A stretch of 64,000 nucleotides of DNA from Marivibrio halodurans (GTDB taxonomy: Bacteria > Pseudomonadota > Alphaproteobacteria > UBA8366 > Aestuariispiraceae), in assembly GCF_017963645.1 (NCBI RefSeq), contig NZ_JAGMWN010000005.1, positions 124,001 to 188,000 on the forward strand. The letters run 5' to 3'. Positions 37,674 to 53,500 of this stretch are shown piece by piece (position 1 is the stretch's first letter; the number at the start of each line of letters is the position of its first letter). Made by a program: the position numbers and the translations under genes. The notes under the pieces are model-generated. The model saw only the letters and a list, made by a program, of their open reading frames with translations. It was not told the origin of the DNA and ran no database searches.

Positions 37674-39548
37674 ATGACGATAAAGATTCAAGCCCCAACG
37701 ATGGAGGGGGACTTGCAGCCCAGAATTGTCGTCGTCGGCGTCGGTGGCGCCGGCGGCAACGCCGTGAACAACATGATCCGCTCCAACCTGGAGGGGGTCG
37801 AGTTCATCGTCGCCAACACCGATGCCCAGGCGCTCAAGCAGTCGGAGGCGGATCGCAAGATTCAACTCGGCGCGACGGTGACCAAGGGGCTCGGCGCCGG
37901 CGCGCGTCCCGATATCGGCCGTGACGCGGCGTTGGAGAGCATGGAGGAGATGCTCGACCACCTGCAGGGCGCCAACATGGTGTTCATCACCGCCGGCATG
38001 GGCGGCGGCACCGGCACGGGCGCCGCGCCCGTGATCGCCGAGGCCGCGCGCGAGGCCGGCCTGTTGACCGTCGGCGTGGTAACGCGGCCCTTCCATTTCG
38101 AGGGCGTGCACCGCATGAAGGCGGCCGAACAGGGCATCACCGAGCTGCAACAGTTCGTCGACACCCTGATCATCATCCCGAACCAGAACCTGTTCCGGGT
38201 CGCCAACGAGAAAACGACCTTCGCGGACGCCTTCAAGATGGCGGACGACGTGCTCTATTCCGGCGTGCGCGGCGTCACCGACCTGATGGTCATGCCGGGC
38301 CTGATCAATCTCGACTTCGCCGATATCCGCACGGTGATGGGCGAGATGGGCAAGGCCATGATGGGCACCGGCGAGGCCGAGGGCGAGAACCGCGCCATCG
38401 TCGCTTCCGAGAGCGCCATCTCGAACCCGCTGCTGGAGGATGTGTCGATGAAGGGCGCGCGCGGCGTGCTGATCAACATCACCGGCGGGGCTGACATGAC
38501 ACTGTTCGAGGTCGACGAGGCCGCGAACCGCATCCGCGAGGAAGTCGACGCCGACGCCAACATCATCTTCGGCTCCACCTTCGATGAGTCACTGGACGGC
38601 ATGATGCGTGTCTCCGTCGTCGCCACCGGCATCGAGGGCGAGGCCTATCAGGGTTTGCCGCGCAAGCAGGCGACGTCCACCCCGTTGCGTGGCCGCGCCC
38701 AAACGGCTCCCGCCGCGACGCCCGAGGACACCCCCGCGGAGATCGCCGCCGAAGCGGAAAGCGGCGAGGAGCCCTCCGCCGAGTCGATCGAGGTCGCCGA
38801 GATCGATCCCAGCGGCGGCGCCGCGAACGAAACCATCGCCACGCCCGAGGAGGCGCCGAACGGGGAGGCCACCACCTCCGCCGCGCACGGCGAGGGAACG
38901 CATGTCGCCGAGACCACCGGCGAGCGGGCGGAAGCCGTATCCGGCGAGGAACAGGGCGCGGCCGAGCATCCGGCGGAAGCGCCCCGGGAAGCGGCTCTCT
39001 TCCCGATGGATGACGACGAGACGCCCCCCGCGCGGGCGGAGCACGCGGACCATGCCCGTCCGGCGGCTCCCGCGTCGGCGCCCCCCGCATCGACGCGCCA
39101 CAAGGCGGAGGGCGCACCCGAGCCGGTACGCCCGCGCGATGCCTTCATCCCGCCTCAGGCATCCCGGCCGGAGGAGATGAAGGGCGCGCGGCCGCAATCC
39201 TCCCGGGCCGATGCCTTCGCCGAAGCCGCCATGGCCAATGGCAGCGGCCGCGAGGCAAGCAAACCGAAGCCGAAAGCCGGCCTGTTCAGCCGCATGACCG
39301 GACTTGGCCTCGGGGCGCGCGGGGAGGAACAGGACGCCCGGCCCGCCCCACGCGCGGCCGCCCAGGCGAGCGAGCCGACCCTCCTGAAGCGGCCGGACGG
39401 CCAGACGCCGCGGCAAGCCGTGGCCACGGAACGGGCCCAGCCCGCCGAATCGGCGCGCGCGGAACCGGAGGCCAAGGAACAGGCCCCGACCCGGGCCGAC
39501 GAGGAGATGCTGGAGATTCCGGCCTTCCTGCGTCGTCAGGCGAATTGA
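37674..39548 (+). CDS. ftsZ: cell division GTPase FtsZ with very long C-terminal linker
   Basis: 624 residues. The tubulin-like core (about 1-330) has [14 protein letters not shown], the T4 GTP loop GGGTGTG (110-116) and the T7 loop NLDFADIR. A disordered linker of about 280 residues rich in Ala/Glu/Pro follows. The C-terminal peptide [15 protein letters not shown] (610-624) docks FtsA and other partners. E. coli FtsZ is 383 residues; alphaproteobacteria often have longer linkers, and this one is at the long end. A hairpin 73 bp downstream may end the transcript. Confidence 0.97.
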   Translation: MTIKIQAPTMEGDLQPRIVVVGVGGAGGNAVNNMIRSNLEGVEFIVANTDAQALKQSEADRKIQLGATVTKGLGAGARPDIGRDAALESMEEMLDHLQGANMVFITAGMGGGTGTGAAPVIAEAAREAGLLTVGVVTRPFHFEGVHRMKAAEQGITELQQFVDTLIIIPNQNLFRVANEKTTFADAFKMADDVLYSGVRGVTDLMVMPGLINLDFADIRTVMGEMGKAMMGTGEAEGENRAIVASESAISNPLLEDVSMKGARGVLINITGGADMTLFEVDEAANRIREEVDADANIIFGSTFDESLDGMMRVSVVATGIEGEAYQGLPRKQATSTPLRGRAQTAPAATPEDTPAEIAAEAESGEEPSAESIEVAEIDPSGGAANETIATPEEAPNGEATTSAAHGEGTHVAETTGERAEAVSGEEQGAAEHPAEAPREAALFPMDDDETPPARAEHADHARPAAPASAPPASTRHKAEGAPEPVRPRDAFIPPQASRPEEMKGARPQSSRADAFAEAAMANGSGREASKPKPKAGLFSRMTGLGLGARGEEQDARPAPRAAAQASEPTLLKRPDGQTPRQAVATERAQPAESARAEPEAKEQAPTRADEEMLEIPAFLRRQAN

Positions 39549-39620
39549 CGACACGACGCGTGGCGACCGCCGCCACGGGTCCGCCCGCGAGGGCGTGAAA
39601 CATCGGAGCCAGGACCGGTA

Positions 39621-39646
39621 CGGCCGCCCCTCGACAGGGGCGGCCG
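39621..39646 (+). terminator. hairpin terminator candidate after ftsZ
   Basis: CGGCCGCCCCT (39621-39631) and AGGGGCGGCCG (39636-39646) form a perfect 11-bp GC stem with a CGAC tetraloop, 73 bp after the ftsZ stop. Downstream is AACTGGTTTG rather than a full T-run, so it may work inefficiently or with Rho. Confidence 0.5.
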
Positions 39647-40032
39647 AACTGGTTTGAAGGCTAGCCAGGCCCCCCGAACCACCCCCAGGAAATCCAGGCG
39701 GAACAACATCATGAAGTCGCTTGAATTCATGGACATCCCAAGGACATATTGGAGTTCCGTAAATTTACGTGCAGTGCAACATTCCGTAACACTATTTGAT
39801 TTGAGAGCTTGAGGCCCCGTTGCTACATCAGCAATTGCTGGATAAGCGGATTGGCAAGAACAACGATTTCGCGCTCCGGCACAAGAGTGGTTTCGAGGGG
39901 CAAATAGCGCGATAGACGTCCACCGTTCGTTCGGGCCGGCACCGATCGTCCTCATTGAGGATCGGCGGCGATTCCGGCGAAAACCGGACGATGGGGCGAC
40001 GGAAACAAGGTGATCGCGCGTTCAATCCCCCG

Positions 40033-40054
40033 GTCGTGGCATGCATGCCACGAC
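40033..40054. promoter_or_regulatory. perfect 22-bp palindrome upstream of lpxC
   Basis: The half-site GTCGTGGCATG (40033-40043) is followed directly by its exact reverse complement to 40054, ending 65 bp before the lpxC start. Perfect symmetry over 22 bp with no spacer suits a dimeric regulator operator; as RNA it has no loop and would fold poorly. The regulator is unknown. Confidence 0.5.
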
Positions 40055-40119
40055 GTACAGGTAAGGCGGCACCGTTTCACGGATGACGCATCGCTAGGGT
40101 CGTATTAGGTGTGGGGACG

Positions 40120-41106
40120 ATGATGCTTGACGGAATGAGCGAAGAGACGAACCGGCTCGATACGCGTTGGGTATCGCCGAGCGGCATGCTCTCCGATCAA
40201 GTGCGCACCGGCGGCGTCGACAATACCGCGCAAACCACCCTAAAGGCTCCGATCGACTGTAGCGGCATCGGTCTGCATAGTGGCGAGCAAGTCGGCATGA
40301 CCCTCTGCCCCGCCGAGCCCGATACGGGAATCGTCTTCCGCCGGATCGACCTCAAGAATGGCGCGCGCGACATCCCGGCGCGCTTCGACGCGGTCTGCGA
40401 CACGCGGTTGTGCACCACGCTGACGAACGATCATGGCAGCCGGGTCGCCACGGTGGAGCATCTGATGGCGGCCTTCGCCGGCTGCGGTATCGACAACGCC
40501 ATCGTAGAACTCGACGCTCCGGAAGTTCCCGTCATGGACGGCAGCAGCGAGCCCTTCGTCTTCCTGATCGAGTGCACCGGCGTGGTGCGGCAGAAGGCCA
40601 CGCGCCGGGTGTTGCGCATCGACCGTCCGGTTGCGATCGAGGACGGCGCGTCGCGCGCGGCGCTGGAACCCGCCGACGGCTTCACCATCGGGCTCGACAT
40701 CGAATTCCAGAGCCGCGCTATCGGCCGTCAGGAACTTTTCCTGGAAGTCACGCCGGACACCTTCCGGGACCAGATCGCCCGGGCGCGTACCTTCGGCTTC
40801 CTTCATGAGGTGGAGGCCATGCGCAAGGCGGGGCTTGGCCTTGGCGGCAGTCTCGAAAACGCGGTGGTCGTCGACGGCGATCGGGTCATCAACGAGGACG
40901 GGCTGCGCTTCGAGGACGAGTTCGTTCGTCACAAGGTGTTGGATTGTATCGGCGACATGGCCCTGGCCGGCCATTCGTTGCGGGGACATCTGCGCGGCCG
41001 TCGCTGTGGACATGCGATCAACAACCGCCTCCTGCGCGCGCTGTTCGCCGACAAGGACAATTACGCGCTGGTTCCGGCGACCGACCTGGCCGTCTCGCCG
41101 TCCTAG
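40120..41106 (+). CDS. lpxC: UDP-3-O-acyl-GlcNAc deacetylase LpxC
   Basis: About 328 residues. Zinc ligands are visible: His114 (EHLMAAF), His271 and Asp275 (HKVLDCIGD), and the catalytic base His298 (CGHAINNRLL). It removes acetate in the first committed step of lipid A synthesis, so the cell has LPS-type lipid A. An N-terminal extension of about 35 residues precedes the usual start of homology (QTTLKAPIDCSGIGLHSG). ATG 40120 follows TGTGGGGA; a Met nearer the core is possible. Its place after ftsZ is conserved in proteobacteria. Confidence 0.96.
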   Translation: MMLDGMSEETNRLDTRWVSPSGMLSDQVRTGGVDNTAQTTLKAPIDCSGIGLHSGEQVGMTLCPAEPDTGIVFRRIDLKNGARDIPARFDAVCDTRLCTTLTNDHGSRVATVEHLMAAFAGCGIDNAIVELDAPEVPVMDGSSEPFVFLIECTGVVRQKATRRVLRIDRPVAIEDGASRAALEPADGFTIGLDIEFQSRAIGRQELFLEVTPDTFRDQIARARTFGFLHEVEAMRKAGLGLGGSLENAVVVDGDRVINEDGLRFEDEFVRHKVLDCIGDMALAGHSLRGHLRGRRCGHAINNRLLRALFADKDNYALVPATDLAVSPS

Positions 41107-41323
41107 TTCCCCCGCCTTCCCCGCATCGCTTCCCTGTCGTCGCCGGGCCATTCGCCTCCGCGTACCGGTCCGTTTTGGGAGCGATCCCCCGGGTGATCTT
41201 GCCGATTCCCCATCATTCGATCGTCGTTCGGGTCCCATCCCCCCTTTTCCGATGGGCGCCAAGGCACTATGACATGGGAATGGCTGACCTGTTGCAGCAT
41301 GGCCCGACCACGGCATTCCGGTG

Positions 41324-42172
41324 ATGCGTCCGATGACGAGCGAAAGCGTCCCTCGCCCCGCCCTCCGCGCTCTGCGCGCCGCCCTGATCGGGATCGCGGC
41401 GCTCGGCCTGCTAGCGGCCTGTTCGAGCGACGAGGAACCGAAATATGTCGAGCGTCCGGTGGAGGAACTCTACAACGAGGCGCTCGACCAACTGGAAGCC
41501 GAGAATTTCGAGGACGCGGTGACCGCCTTCGAGGAGGTGGATCGCCAACATCCTTATTCCGTCTGGGCGACGAAGGCCCAGCTCATGACGGCCTATACGC
41601 ATTATCTCGCCGATGAATATGACGAGGCCATCATCGCTCTCGACCGCTTCACCGACCTGCACCCCGGGAACCGGGACATTGGCTATGCCTATTACCTGCG
41701 CGCCATCAGCTATTACGAACAGATCGTCGATGTGCAACGTGACCAACGGGTGACCAAGTTGGCGCTCGATTCGTTGCAGCAGGTGGTGCAACGCTTCCCC
41801 AATTCGGAATATTCGCGCGACGCCGCGCTGAAGATCGACCTGACGCGCGACCACCTTGCGGGCAAGGAGATGGCTATCGGCCGCTACTATCAGCGCCGGG
41901 ACGAGCAACTGGCCGCCATCAACCGCTTCCGAACAGTGATCGAGGAATATCAAACGACCACCCACGTTCCAGAGGCGCTGCACCGGCTGGTCGAATGCTA
42001 TATCGCGCTCGGCATCACGCAGGAAGCACAGACGGCCGCCGCCGTTCTCGGTCATAATTTCCCAGGCAGCACCTGGTATCGTGATTCCTACGCCCTGCTG
42101 GAGGGCAAGGATCTCGCGGCGGACCCCTCGACGAATTCCTGGCTTCGATCCGCCTGGAACTGGATTTTCTAG
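41324..42172 (+). CDS. bamD: outer membrane assembly lipoprotein BamD
   Basis: 282 residues. Lipoprotein signal peptide with lipobox LLAAC (Cys33), then TPR repeats: RPVEELYNEALDQLEAENFE, FEEVDRQHPYSVWATKAQLM, DEYDEAIIALDRFTDLHPGN and ALDSLQQVVQRFPNSEYSRD. BamD is the essential lipoprotein that receives outer-membrane protein precursors for BamA. Alternative starts are GTG 41321 and ATG 41333; none has a clear ribosome site. The order lpxC-bamD-recN-ligA is typical of alphaproteobacteria. Confidence 0.94.
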   Translation: MRPMTSESVPRPALRALRAALIGIAALGLLAACSSDEEPKYVERPVEELYNEALDQLEAENFEDAVTAFEEVDRQHPYSVWATKAQLMTAYTHYLADEYDEAIIALDRFTDLHPGNRDIGYAYYLRAISYYEQIVDVQRDQRVTKLALDSLQQVVQRFPNSEYSRDAALKIDLTRDHLAGKEMAIGRYYQRRDEQLAAINRFRTVIEEYQTTTHVPEALHRLVECYIALGITQEAQTAAAVLGHNFPGSTWYRDSYALLEGKDLAADPSTNSWLRSAWNWIF

Positions 42173-42195
42173 GCCGGAGGCCGAACCGAACGCGC

Positions 42196-47382
<5,187 letters not shown>

Positions 47383-47394
47383 CGCCTTGGGAGG

Positions 47395-48696
47395 TCAGCG
47401 CCCCATGAGGCTCGGCAGATAGAGCGCGAGATCCGGCACCGCCGTCAGGATCACGATCGCGCCCCCCATCAACAGGAAGAAAGGCAGCGCCGCCCAGGCG
47501 ACTTGCAGGATATTCCTGCCCGTCAGCGATTGCAGCACGAACAGGTTGAAGCCGACCGGCGGCGTGATCTGCGACATCTCCACCACGAAGACGAGATAGA
47601 TGCCGAACCATATCGGGTCGATGCCCGCCTGCTCCACGATCGGCATGATGATCGATGTGGTCAGCACGATGATCGATATCCCATCGAGGAAACAGCCCAT
47701 CACCACGAAGAAGATCGTCAGCGCGACCAGCAACTCGTTGGCGCTGAGCCCCATATCGCCGATCCAGGCGGCCAGCATGCGCGGAATTCCGGCGAAGCCC
47801 ATCGCCGTCGTCAGGAAGGCCGCGCCCGCCAGGATGAAGGTGATCATGCAGGAGGTCCGCACCGCCCCCATCAGCCCGTCCCGGAAGCTCGTCCAGGAGA
47901 GGTCGCCCGAGCGCCAGGCGAGGATCAGCGCGATTACCACGCCGACAGCGGCCGCGTCCGTCGGCGAGGCGATGCCGAGATAGACCGACCCGATCACGCC
48001 CAGGATCAGCAGCATCACGGGCAGCAGTTCACGCCCGGCCCGCAGCCGCTCCGCGAGGCTCGTCCGGTCCTCCTGGGATGGCACCCTGGCGCGATTGACG
48101 AGCGCCCAGGCGACGATGAAGCCGGAGAACAGCAGCACCAGCAACACGCCCGGCAGAACCCCGGCGACGAAGAGGCGCGCGATCGACTGTTCCGTCGCGA
48201 CGCCATAGACGATCAGGATGATCGAGGGCGGAATCAGCAGCCCCAACGTCGCGGAGCCCGCCAGCGTGCCGATCATCATCCGTTCGGAATAGCCGCGCTT
48301 CGTCAGTTCGGGGATCGAGATTTTACCCACCGTCGCCGCCGTCGCCGCCGACGAGCCGGAAACCGCCGCGAAGACCGCGCAGGCGAAGACATTCACATGC
48401 AGAAGCCGCCCCGGCAGCCGCGTCAGCCAGGGCGCCAGGCCGGAAAACAGATTGTCCGAGAGTTTCGATCGGAACAGAATCTCGCCCATCCAGATGAAGA
48501 GCGGCAGGGCGGCCAGGGCCCAACTGTTGCTCGCCCCCCAGGTGGAAGTGGCGAGCACCGTGCCGAGCGGCGCGTTGGAGAAGACCAGCAGCGACAGCGC
48601 CCCCACGAGGAACAGCGCGAAGGCAACCCACACCCCCATCGCCAGCAGGGCGAAGAGCAACGCCACCACGCCGGCGGACAGCAGGATTTCCGTCAT
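47395..48696 (-). CDS. TRAP transporter large membrane subunit (DctM type)
   Basis: 433 residues, about 12 membrane helices. DctM family motifs include MGEILFRSKLSDNLFSGLAP, AVSGSSAATAATVGKISIPE, SATLGLLIPPSIILIVYG and VVEMSQITPPVGFNLFVLQS. It is the ion-coupled translocating subunit of a tripartite periplasmic transporter. It overlaps the DctQ-type gene upstream by 4 nt and completes a P-Q-M operon. The substrate is probably a carboxylate or similar organic acid by family; not resolvable here. Confidence 0.94.
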   Translation of the reverse strand: MTEILLSAGVVALLFALLAMGVWVAFALFLVGALSLLVFSNAPLGTVLATSTWGASNSWALAALPLFIWMGEILFRSKLSDNLFSGLAPWLTRLPGRLLHVNVFACAVFAAVSGSSAATAATVGKISIPELTKRGYSERMMIGTLAGSATLGLLIPPSIILIVYGVATEQSIARLFVAGVLPGVLLVLLFSGFIVAWALVNRARVPSQEDRTSLAERLRAGRELLPVMLLILGVIGSVYLGIASPTDAAAVGVVIALILAWRSGDLSWTSFRDGLMGAVRTSCMITFILAGAAFLTTAMGFAGIPRMLAAWIGDMGLSANELLVALTIFFVVMGCFLDGISIIVLTTSIIMPIVEQAGIDPIWFGIYLVFVVEMSQITPPVGFNLFVLQSLTGRNILQVAWAALPFFLLMGGAIVILTAVPDLALYLPSLMGR

Positions 48697-49325
48697 CGGC
48701 CGTCCCCATCCATGGGCCCGCCCCCATCCGTGGACCGACCCATGGCCCCGGCCGCGGACCCCGAGGCGCCTTCGTCCCTACCGGCGAGCAACTGCTGTCC
48801 TTCCGCGTTGAAGGCCGCTTCCCCACCCAGGAGCAGCACGACCAGGTCGTCCAGGCAGGCGATGGTCAGCACACCGAGCCCCAACGTCATCGCCCCCTGC
48901 GGAATCCAAAGTGCGACTGGCACCATGCCGGACGTCACGTCGCCGAACGCGTGGGATTCAAGCGCCAGCACGCCCATGTACCAGGTGAAATAGGCGCTGA
49001 AGAGCGTCACGATCGCCGCGCCCAGGATATCGCACCCCCGGCGCGCACCCGCCGGGATATGCTGCAGCACCAGCGAGACACGGATATGCGCGCCATGCCG
49101 GAAGGCATAGGGCAGCGCGAAGAAACTGGCCGCCGCCAGGAAAAGCCCGGCGAAGGTCGAATAGGAGGGGATCACCAACCCGATGGCGGAGCCGGTCAAC
49201 AGCCCCGCCACGCGATCGATGGCGTTGAGCGCCACCTGCGCGACGACCACCGCGCAGATGGCGACCAGGAACGCGGCGGCGATCAGGCCGCTTACCTCAT
49301 ATAGCCGGTTCAGAATGGCGCGCAT
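48693..49325 (-). CDS. TRAP transporter small membrane subunit (DctQ type)
   Basis: 210 residues with four membrane helices (about 10-32, 48-75, 95-120, 135-160). FALPYAFRHGAHIRVSLVLQ is the family signature (R-G-x-H-I-R). The C-terminal 40 residues are Gly/Asp rich and poorly conserved. ATG 49325 (MRAILNRLYEVSG) starts the first helix correctly; an upstream in-frame start would add an unrelated 19 residues. It lies between the binding-protein gene (85 bp upstream) and the large subunit. Confidence 0.9.
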   Translation of the reverse strand: MRAILNRLYEVSGLIAAAFLVAICAVVVAQVALNAIDRVAGLLTGSAIGLVIPSYSTFAGLFLAAASFFALPYAFRHGAHIRVSLVLQHIPAGARRGCDILGAAIVTLFSAYFTWYMGVLALESHAFGDVTSGMVPVALWIPQGAMTLGLGVLTIACLDDLVVLLLGGEAAFNAEGQQLLAGRDEGASGSAAGAMGRSTDGGGPMDGDGR

Positions 49326-49410
49326 GGGCGCTTCGGGACCTCGCCCGGGTCTCGTGACGGCGGGCGCGGCGAAACCGGGCATCCGGCCCCGACGCGTCCG
49401 CCGGTCACCG

Positions 49411-50412
49411 TCAATCGGCCTGATAGGCTTCGAGGATACGCTCGCCGGCGGGGCCGGCTTCCGCCTTCCAATCGGCGATCATCTCCTCGCCGATCTGCTT
49501 CAGGCCCTGCATCAGCGCCTCGGAGGGCTGATGCACCTCCATGCCGTTCTCGCTCAACATATCGGTCTTGGCCTGGGTCTCTTCCTGGCTCATCTGCCAA
49601 CCGCGCGACTCGGCGGCCTTGGCGGCGTTGAGGACGGCGGTCTGCACGCTCTCATCCAACGCGCGGAAGGCCTTGCGGTTCACCACCACGATATTCTTCG
49701 GCACCCACGCCTTGATGTCGTAATAATGCTCGACGAAATCCCACGCCTTCGAATTGGCGCCGGTGGAGGGCGAGGTGATCATCGCCTCGACCCGCCCGGT
49801 GGCGAAAGCCTGCGGAATATCCGGCACTTCGACCTGCGTCGGGGCCATGCCGGCGAGCTGGGCGAACTTCTCCAGCGCCGCGTTGTAGGAGCGGAACTTG
49901 ATGCCCTTCAGATCCTCGACCGTCTCGACCGGCTCTTTCGTATAGAGCCCCTGCGGCGGCCAGGCCACGGCATAGAGCGGCATCAGATCCTGCTCCGCCA
50001 GAAGTTCGGTCACGACCGGCGCCTGCGCGCGCCAGAGGGCTTCCGCCTGCTCGTAGGTGGTGGCGAGGAACGGTTGGGAGTCGATCCCGAAGGCCGCGTT
50101 CTCGTTGGTCAGAAGCGACAGGAAGAACTCCCCGATCGGTACCTGACGGCTGCGGACGGCGTTCTTGATCTCCGGATGCTTGAAGAGCGACCCGGCCGAG
50201 TGAACCGTGATCTCCAGCGCGCCGTCCGTCGCTTCCTTCACATCCTCCGCGAACTGCATGATGTTCTGCGTGTGGAAGGTCGCGTCCGGATACGGGGTCG
50301 GCATATCCCAGCTTTCCGCCGACGCCCCGCCCGAGGCGAGGCCGCCCGTCGCGAGCACCGCGGCCAGCGCGGCCGCCCCGGCGGTCTTCCCGATTGTCTT
50401 GCTCCACTGCAT
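49411..50412 (-). CDS. TRAP transporter substrate-binding protein (DctP type)
   Basis: 333 residues. A Sec signal peptide ends ASAESW near residue 33, then a two-lobed periplasmic binding fold: HTQNIMQFAEDVKEATDGAL, LKGIKFRSYNAALEKFAQLA (with the Arg that grips the substrate carboxylate) and VPDIPQAFATGRVEAMITSP. ATG 50412 is preceded by AGGAGGT. It is the first gene of the TRAP operon and separated from putA by about 120 bp on the same strand. Confidence 0.94.
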   Translation of the reverse strand: MQWSKTIGKTAGAAALAAVLATGGLASGGASAESWDMPTPYPDATFHTQNIMQFAEDVKEATDGALEITVHSAGSLFKHPEIKNAVRSRQVPIGEFFLSLLTNENAAFGIDSQPFLATTYEQAEALWRAQAPVVTELLAEQDLMPLYAVAWPPQGLYTKEPVETVEDLKGIKFRSYNAALEKFAQLAGMAPTQVEVPDIPQAFATGRVEAMITSPSTGANSKAWDFVEHYYDIKAWVPKNIVVVNRKAFRALDESVQTAVLNAAKAAESRGWQMSQEETQAKTDMLSENGMEVHQPSEALMQGLKQIGEEMIADWKAEAGPAGERILEAYQAD

Positions 50413-50535
50413 GGCCGTGACACCTCCTGTCCTGTTCGACGACGCCCGGTCGGCGCCCTTATGATCGCGGATTGTGGGACGGCCGCCGCCGCGCTGCAAC
50501 AATAACGACGCCGAGCCGTCACGTTTCACGCGGAA

Positions 50536-53500
50536 TCACTGCTCGCCGGGCAGGCTCCGGCCGCCGCCATCCTCGATCGACAGCAGGGACGCGTTACCGC
50601 CCGAAGCCGTCGTATCGATGCTGAGCGAGCGTTCGTGCACGAAGCGGTGCAGGTAGTTCGGCCCCCCGACCAGCGGCAAGCCGGGTGCCGCCGATTCGCC
50701 CGGCGCCTCTTCCGGGCTTTCCCGGAAGAGGATCAGGGGGCGGATTTCTCCGTCGCTATCGGCCAGGATCGCATTGATGCCGCAAGCCCGCTCGAACGGC
50801 CCGGCATAGGCGACCGCGTTCACCTGCCCCGAGGCGACCAGATCGGTGAGCGGCCGGTCCTTGCCCGGCGCGACCGCCACCGCCTTGTTCTTGGGCACGC
50901 CGGCCTTGTGGAACAGGGTAGCGACGCCCCCGGCCAGCTTCCCATCCGGATGATGGATCAGCACCATGTTGCCGGCGGCAAGCGCGGCCCCGCACTGCGC
51001 GACCAGCGCGCTCAAGGCGCGCGGACCCTCGCCCGCCACGCAGGCGACCAGCCCGCGCGGCCAGAGGCTCATCTCGTTGCGCTCCCCCGTCGGGCCGGGC
51101 AGGGCCAGGGGCTCCGTGAACTCCGCCGTCACCTGGGCCGCATGGACGCGCAGGAAATGGGCCGCGCGCGCGCGCTCCGCCTTGTCGGCGCCGTCCACGC
51201 CCTTGAGCGGGCCGCCGTCCCGGTCGAGCATATCCGCCGCCTCATCGAGTGCATCGGCCCGCGTTTCCACGTCGCCGCCCCATTCGCGCCCCTCCGCCTC
51301 GATCGCGGCGAGGGCGGATTTCAGGCTCTCGCCCGAGAGCACCTTTTCCGCCAAATCCGGCGATGTCGCCCAGTCCGCGCCGGCGCCCGAACCGCCGCCG
51401 TTGGTCTCGGCCACGAAGCGGTGAAGATAGTGCGGCCCACCCGCCTTCGGCCCGGTGCCGGAGAGCCCCTGCCCGCCGAAGGGCTGGACGCCGACGATGG
51501 CCCCGATCTGGTTGCGGTTGACGTAGGTATTGCCCACCCGTGCCCGGTTGAAGGCCTGTTTCCAGGTCTCGTCGATCCGGGTGTGAATGCCGAAGGTCAG
51601 GCCATATCCGGTGGCGTTGATCGCATCGACGACCTGATCCAGCCGGTCGGCCTTATAGCGCACGATATGCAGGATCGGGCCGAAGACCTCGCGTTGCAGG
51701 ACGTTGATATTGTCGATCTCGAAGGCGGCGGGGGTAACGAAACTTCCCGCGTCGGTGCCGCCGCCCAGCTTCGCGCGCTTCACCTCGTTCGCCTCGCCCA
51801 GCATGCGCTTGATGTGGCTGTTGAGCATCGACTGCGCTTCCTCGTCGATGACGGGACCGACATCGGTGGAGACCAGCGCGGGGTCGCTTACCGTCAGTTC
51901 CTCCATCGCGCCCGCGATCATGTCGATCGTGCGTTCCGCCACGTCGTCCTGGACATAGAGAACGCGCAGGGCCGAGCAGCGCTGCCCCGCGCTTTGGAAG
52001 GCGGAGATCATGACATCGCGCGAGACCTGCTCCGTCAGCGCGGTCGAATCCACGATCATCGCGTTCATGCCGCCGGTCTCCGCGATCAGCGGCGGAATCT
52101 CGCCCGCCCGCTTGGACAGCGTGCGATTGATGATGCGCGCGACCTCGGTCGAACCTGTAAAACACACGCCGGTGACGCGCGGGTCCTTGACCAGCGCGCC
52201 GCCGACCCGCTCCCCGTCGCCCGGCAGGAGATGCAGCACCTCCCCCGGCACGCCGGCGCGATGCAGCAGGCGCACGGCCTCCGCCGCGATCAGCGGGGTC
52301 TGCTCCGCCGGCTTGGCGATCACCGCGTTGCCGGCGACCAGCGCCGCCGTCACCTGGCCGTTGAAGATCGCGAAGGGAAAGTTCCACGGGCTGATGCAGG
52401 TGAAGACGCCGCCGCCGGTCAGCGCGACCTCCCCGCCCCGGCCGTCGGGCGCGCGCAGCCGCTCGCCCTTCGCCAGATCGTTGCGCGCGCGCAGGGCGTA
52501 GTAGCGGCAGAAATCGATCGCCTCCCGAATTTCCGCGACGGCGTCCATCACGGATTTCCCGGCCTCGATGACACAGAGGCCCATCAGGCGCGACATCTCC
52601 GCTTCCATCAGGTCGGCCGCCTTTTCCAGGCAGGCCGCGCGCTCCTCCGCCGGGCGGGCGGCCCATTCGCGCGCCGCCTTGCTGGCGGTGGCCAGCGCGC
52701 CGTCCACCTGATCGGCCGTCGCCTCGCTTACCTCTCCGATGGTGAGCGCGTGGTTCTGGGGCGAGACGACGGATTTCTCCGCCTGCCCGTCGCGCGCCGC
52801 GCCGTCGATGATGGGGCCGCCGCGCCAGCTTTTGCCCAGGACCTCCGACATCTCCTCGCGCAGACGGTCGAGCACCACGCGATCGCTCAAATCCACGCCC
52901 TTGGCGTTCGTCCGGTCATGGCCATAGATATCCGCCGGCATGGGAATGCGCGGATGCGGCTTGCGGCGATAGGCGGCGACGGTCCGGATCGGATCGGCGA
53001 TGATCTCCTCGACCGGCGTGTCCATATCCTGCATCCGGTTGACGAAGGAACTGTTGGCACCGTTCTCCAACAGCCGCCGGACGAGATAGGCCAGCAGGTC
53101 CTCATGCTGGCCGACGGGCGCGTAGATGCGGCAGCCGGCGCCGATGCCGTCCTGCTCGATCACCTGTTCGTAGAGTTCCTCGCCCATGCCATGCAGGCGC
53201 TGGAATTCGAAATCCCGCTCATTGCCCGCGAATTCCAGCACGGCCGCGATCGAATGGGCGTTGTGCGTCGCGAGTTGCGGATAGAAGGCATCGCGGTTGG
53301 CGAACAGTTTCCGCGCGCAAGCGAGATAGGAGACGTCCGTGTTGGCCTTGCGCGTGAAGACCGGATAGCCGCCCAGCCCCAATTCCTGAGCGCGCTTGAC
53401 CTCCATATCCCAATAGGCGCCCTTGACCAGACGCACCATGAAGCGGCGCCCGTGCCGCCGTCCCATGTCGGCCAGATAGTCGAGCACATGGGGCGCGCGC

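Larger units (their letters stand above)
39549..40119. other. 571-bp gene-free region between ftsZ and lpxC
   Basis: It holds a terminator-like hairpin (39621-39646), an AT-richer stretch (about 39700-39860) with the palindrome CGTAAATTTACG (39758-39769), and a 22-bp palindrome (40033-40054). Open frames across it lack family resemblance and ribosome sites. It is the longest non-coding stretch in the window apart from the rnpB area, and probably the control region of lpxC. Confidence 0.6.

Noticed and set aside
39536-39955. A 139-codon minus-strand frame in the ftsZ-lpxC gap
   Set aside because: Overlaps the ftsZ end and a terminator-like hairpin, is Arg/Gly/Cys-rich without domain resemblance, and has no ribosome site.
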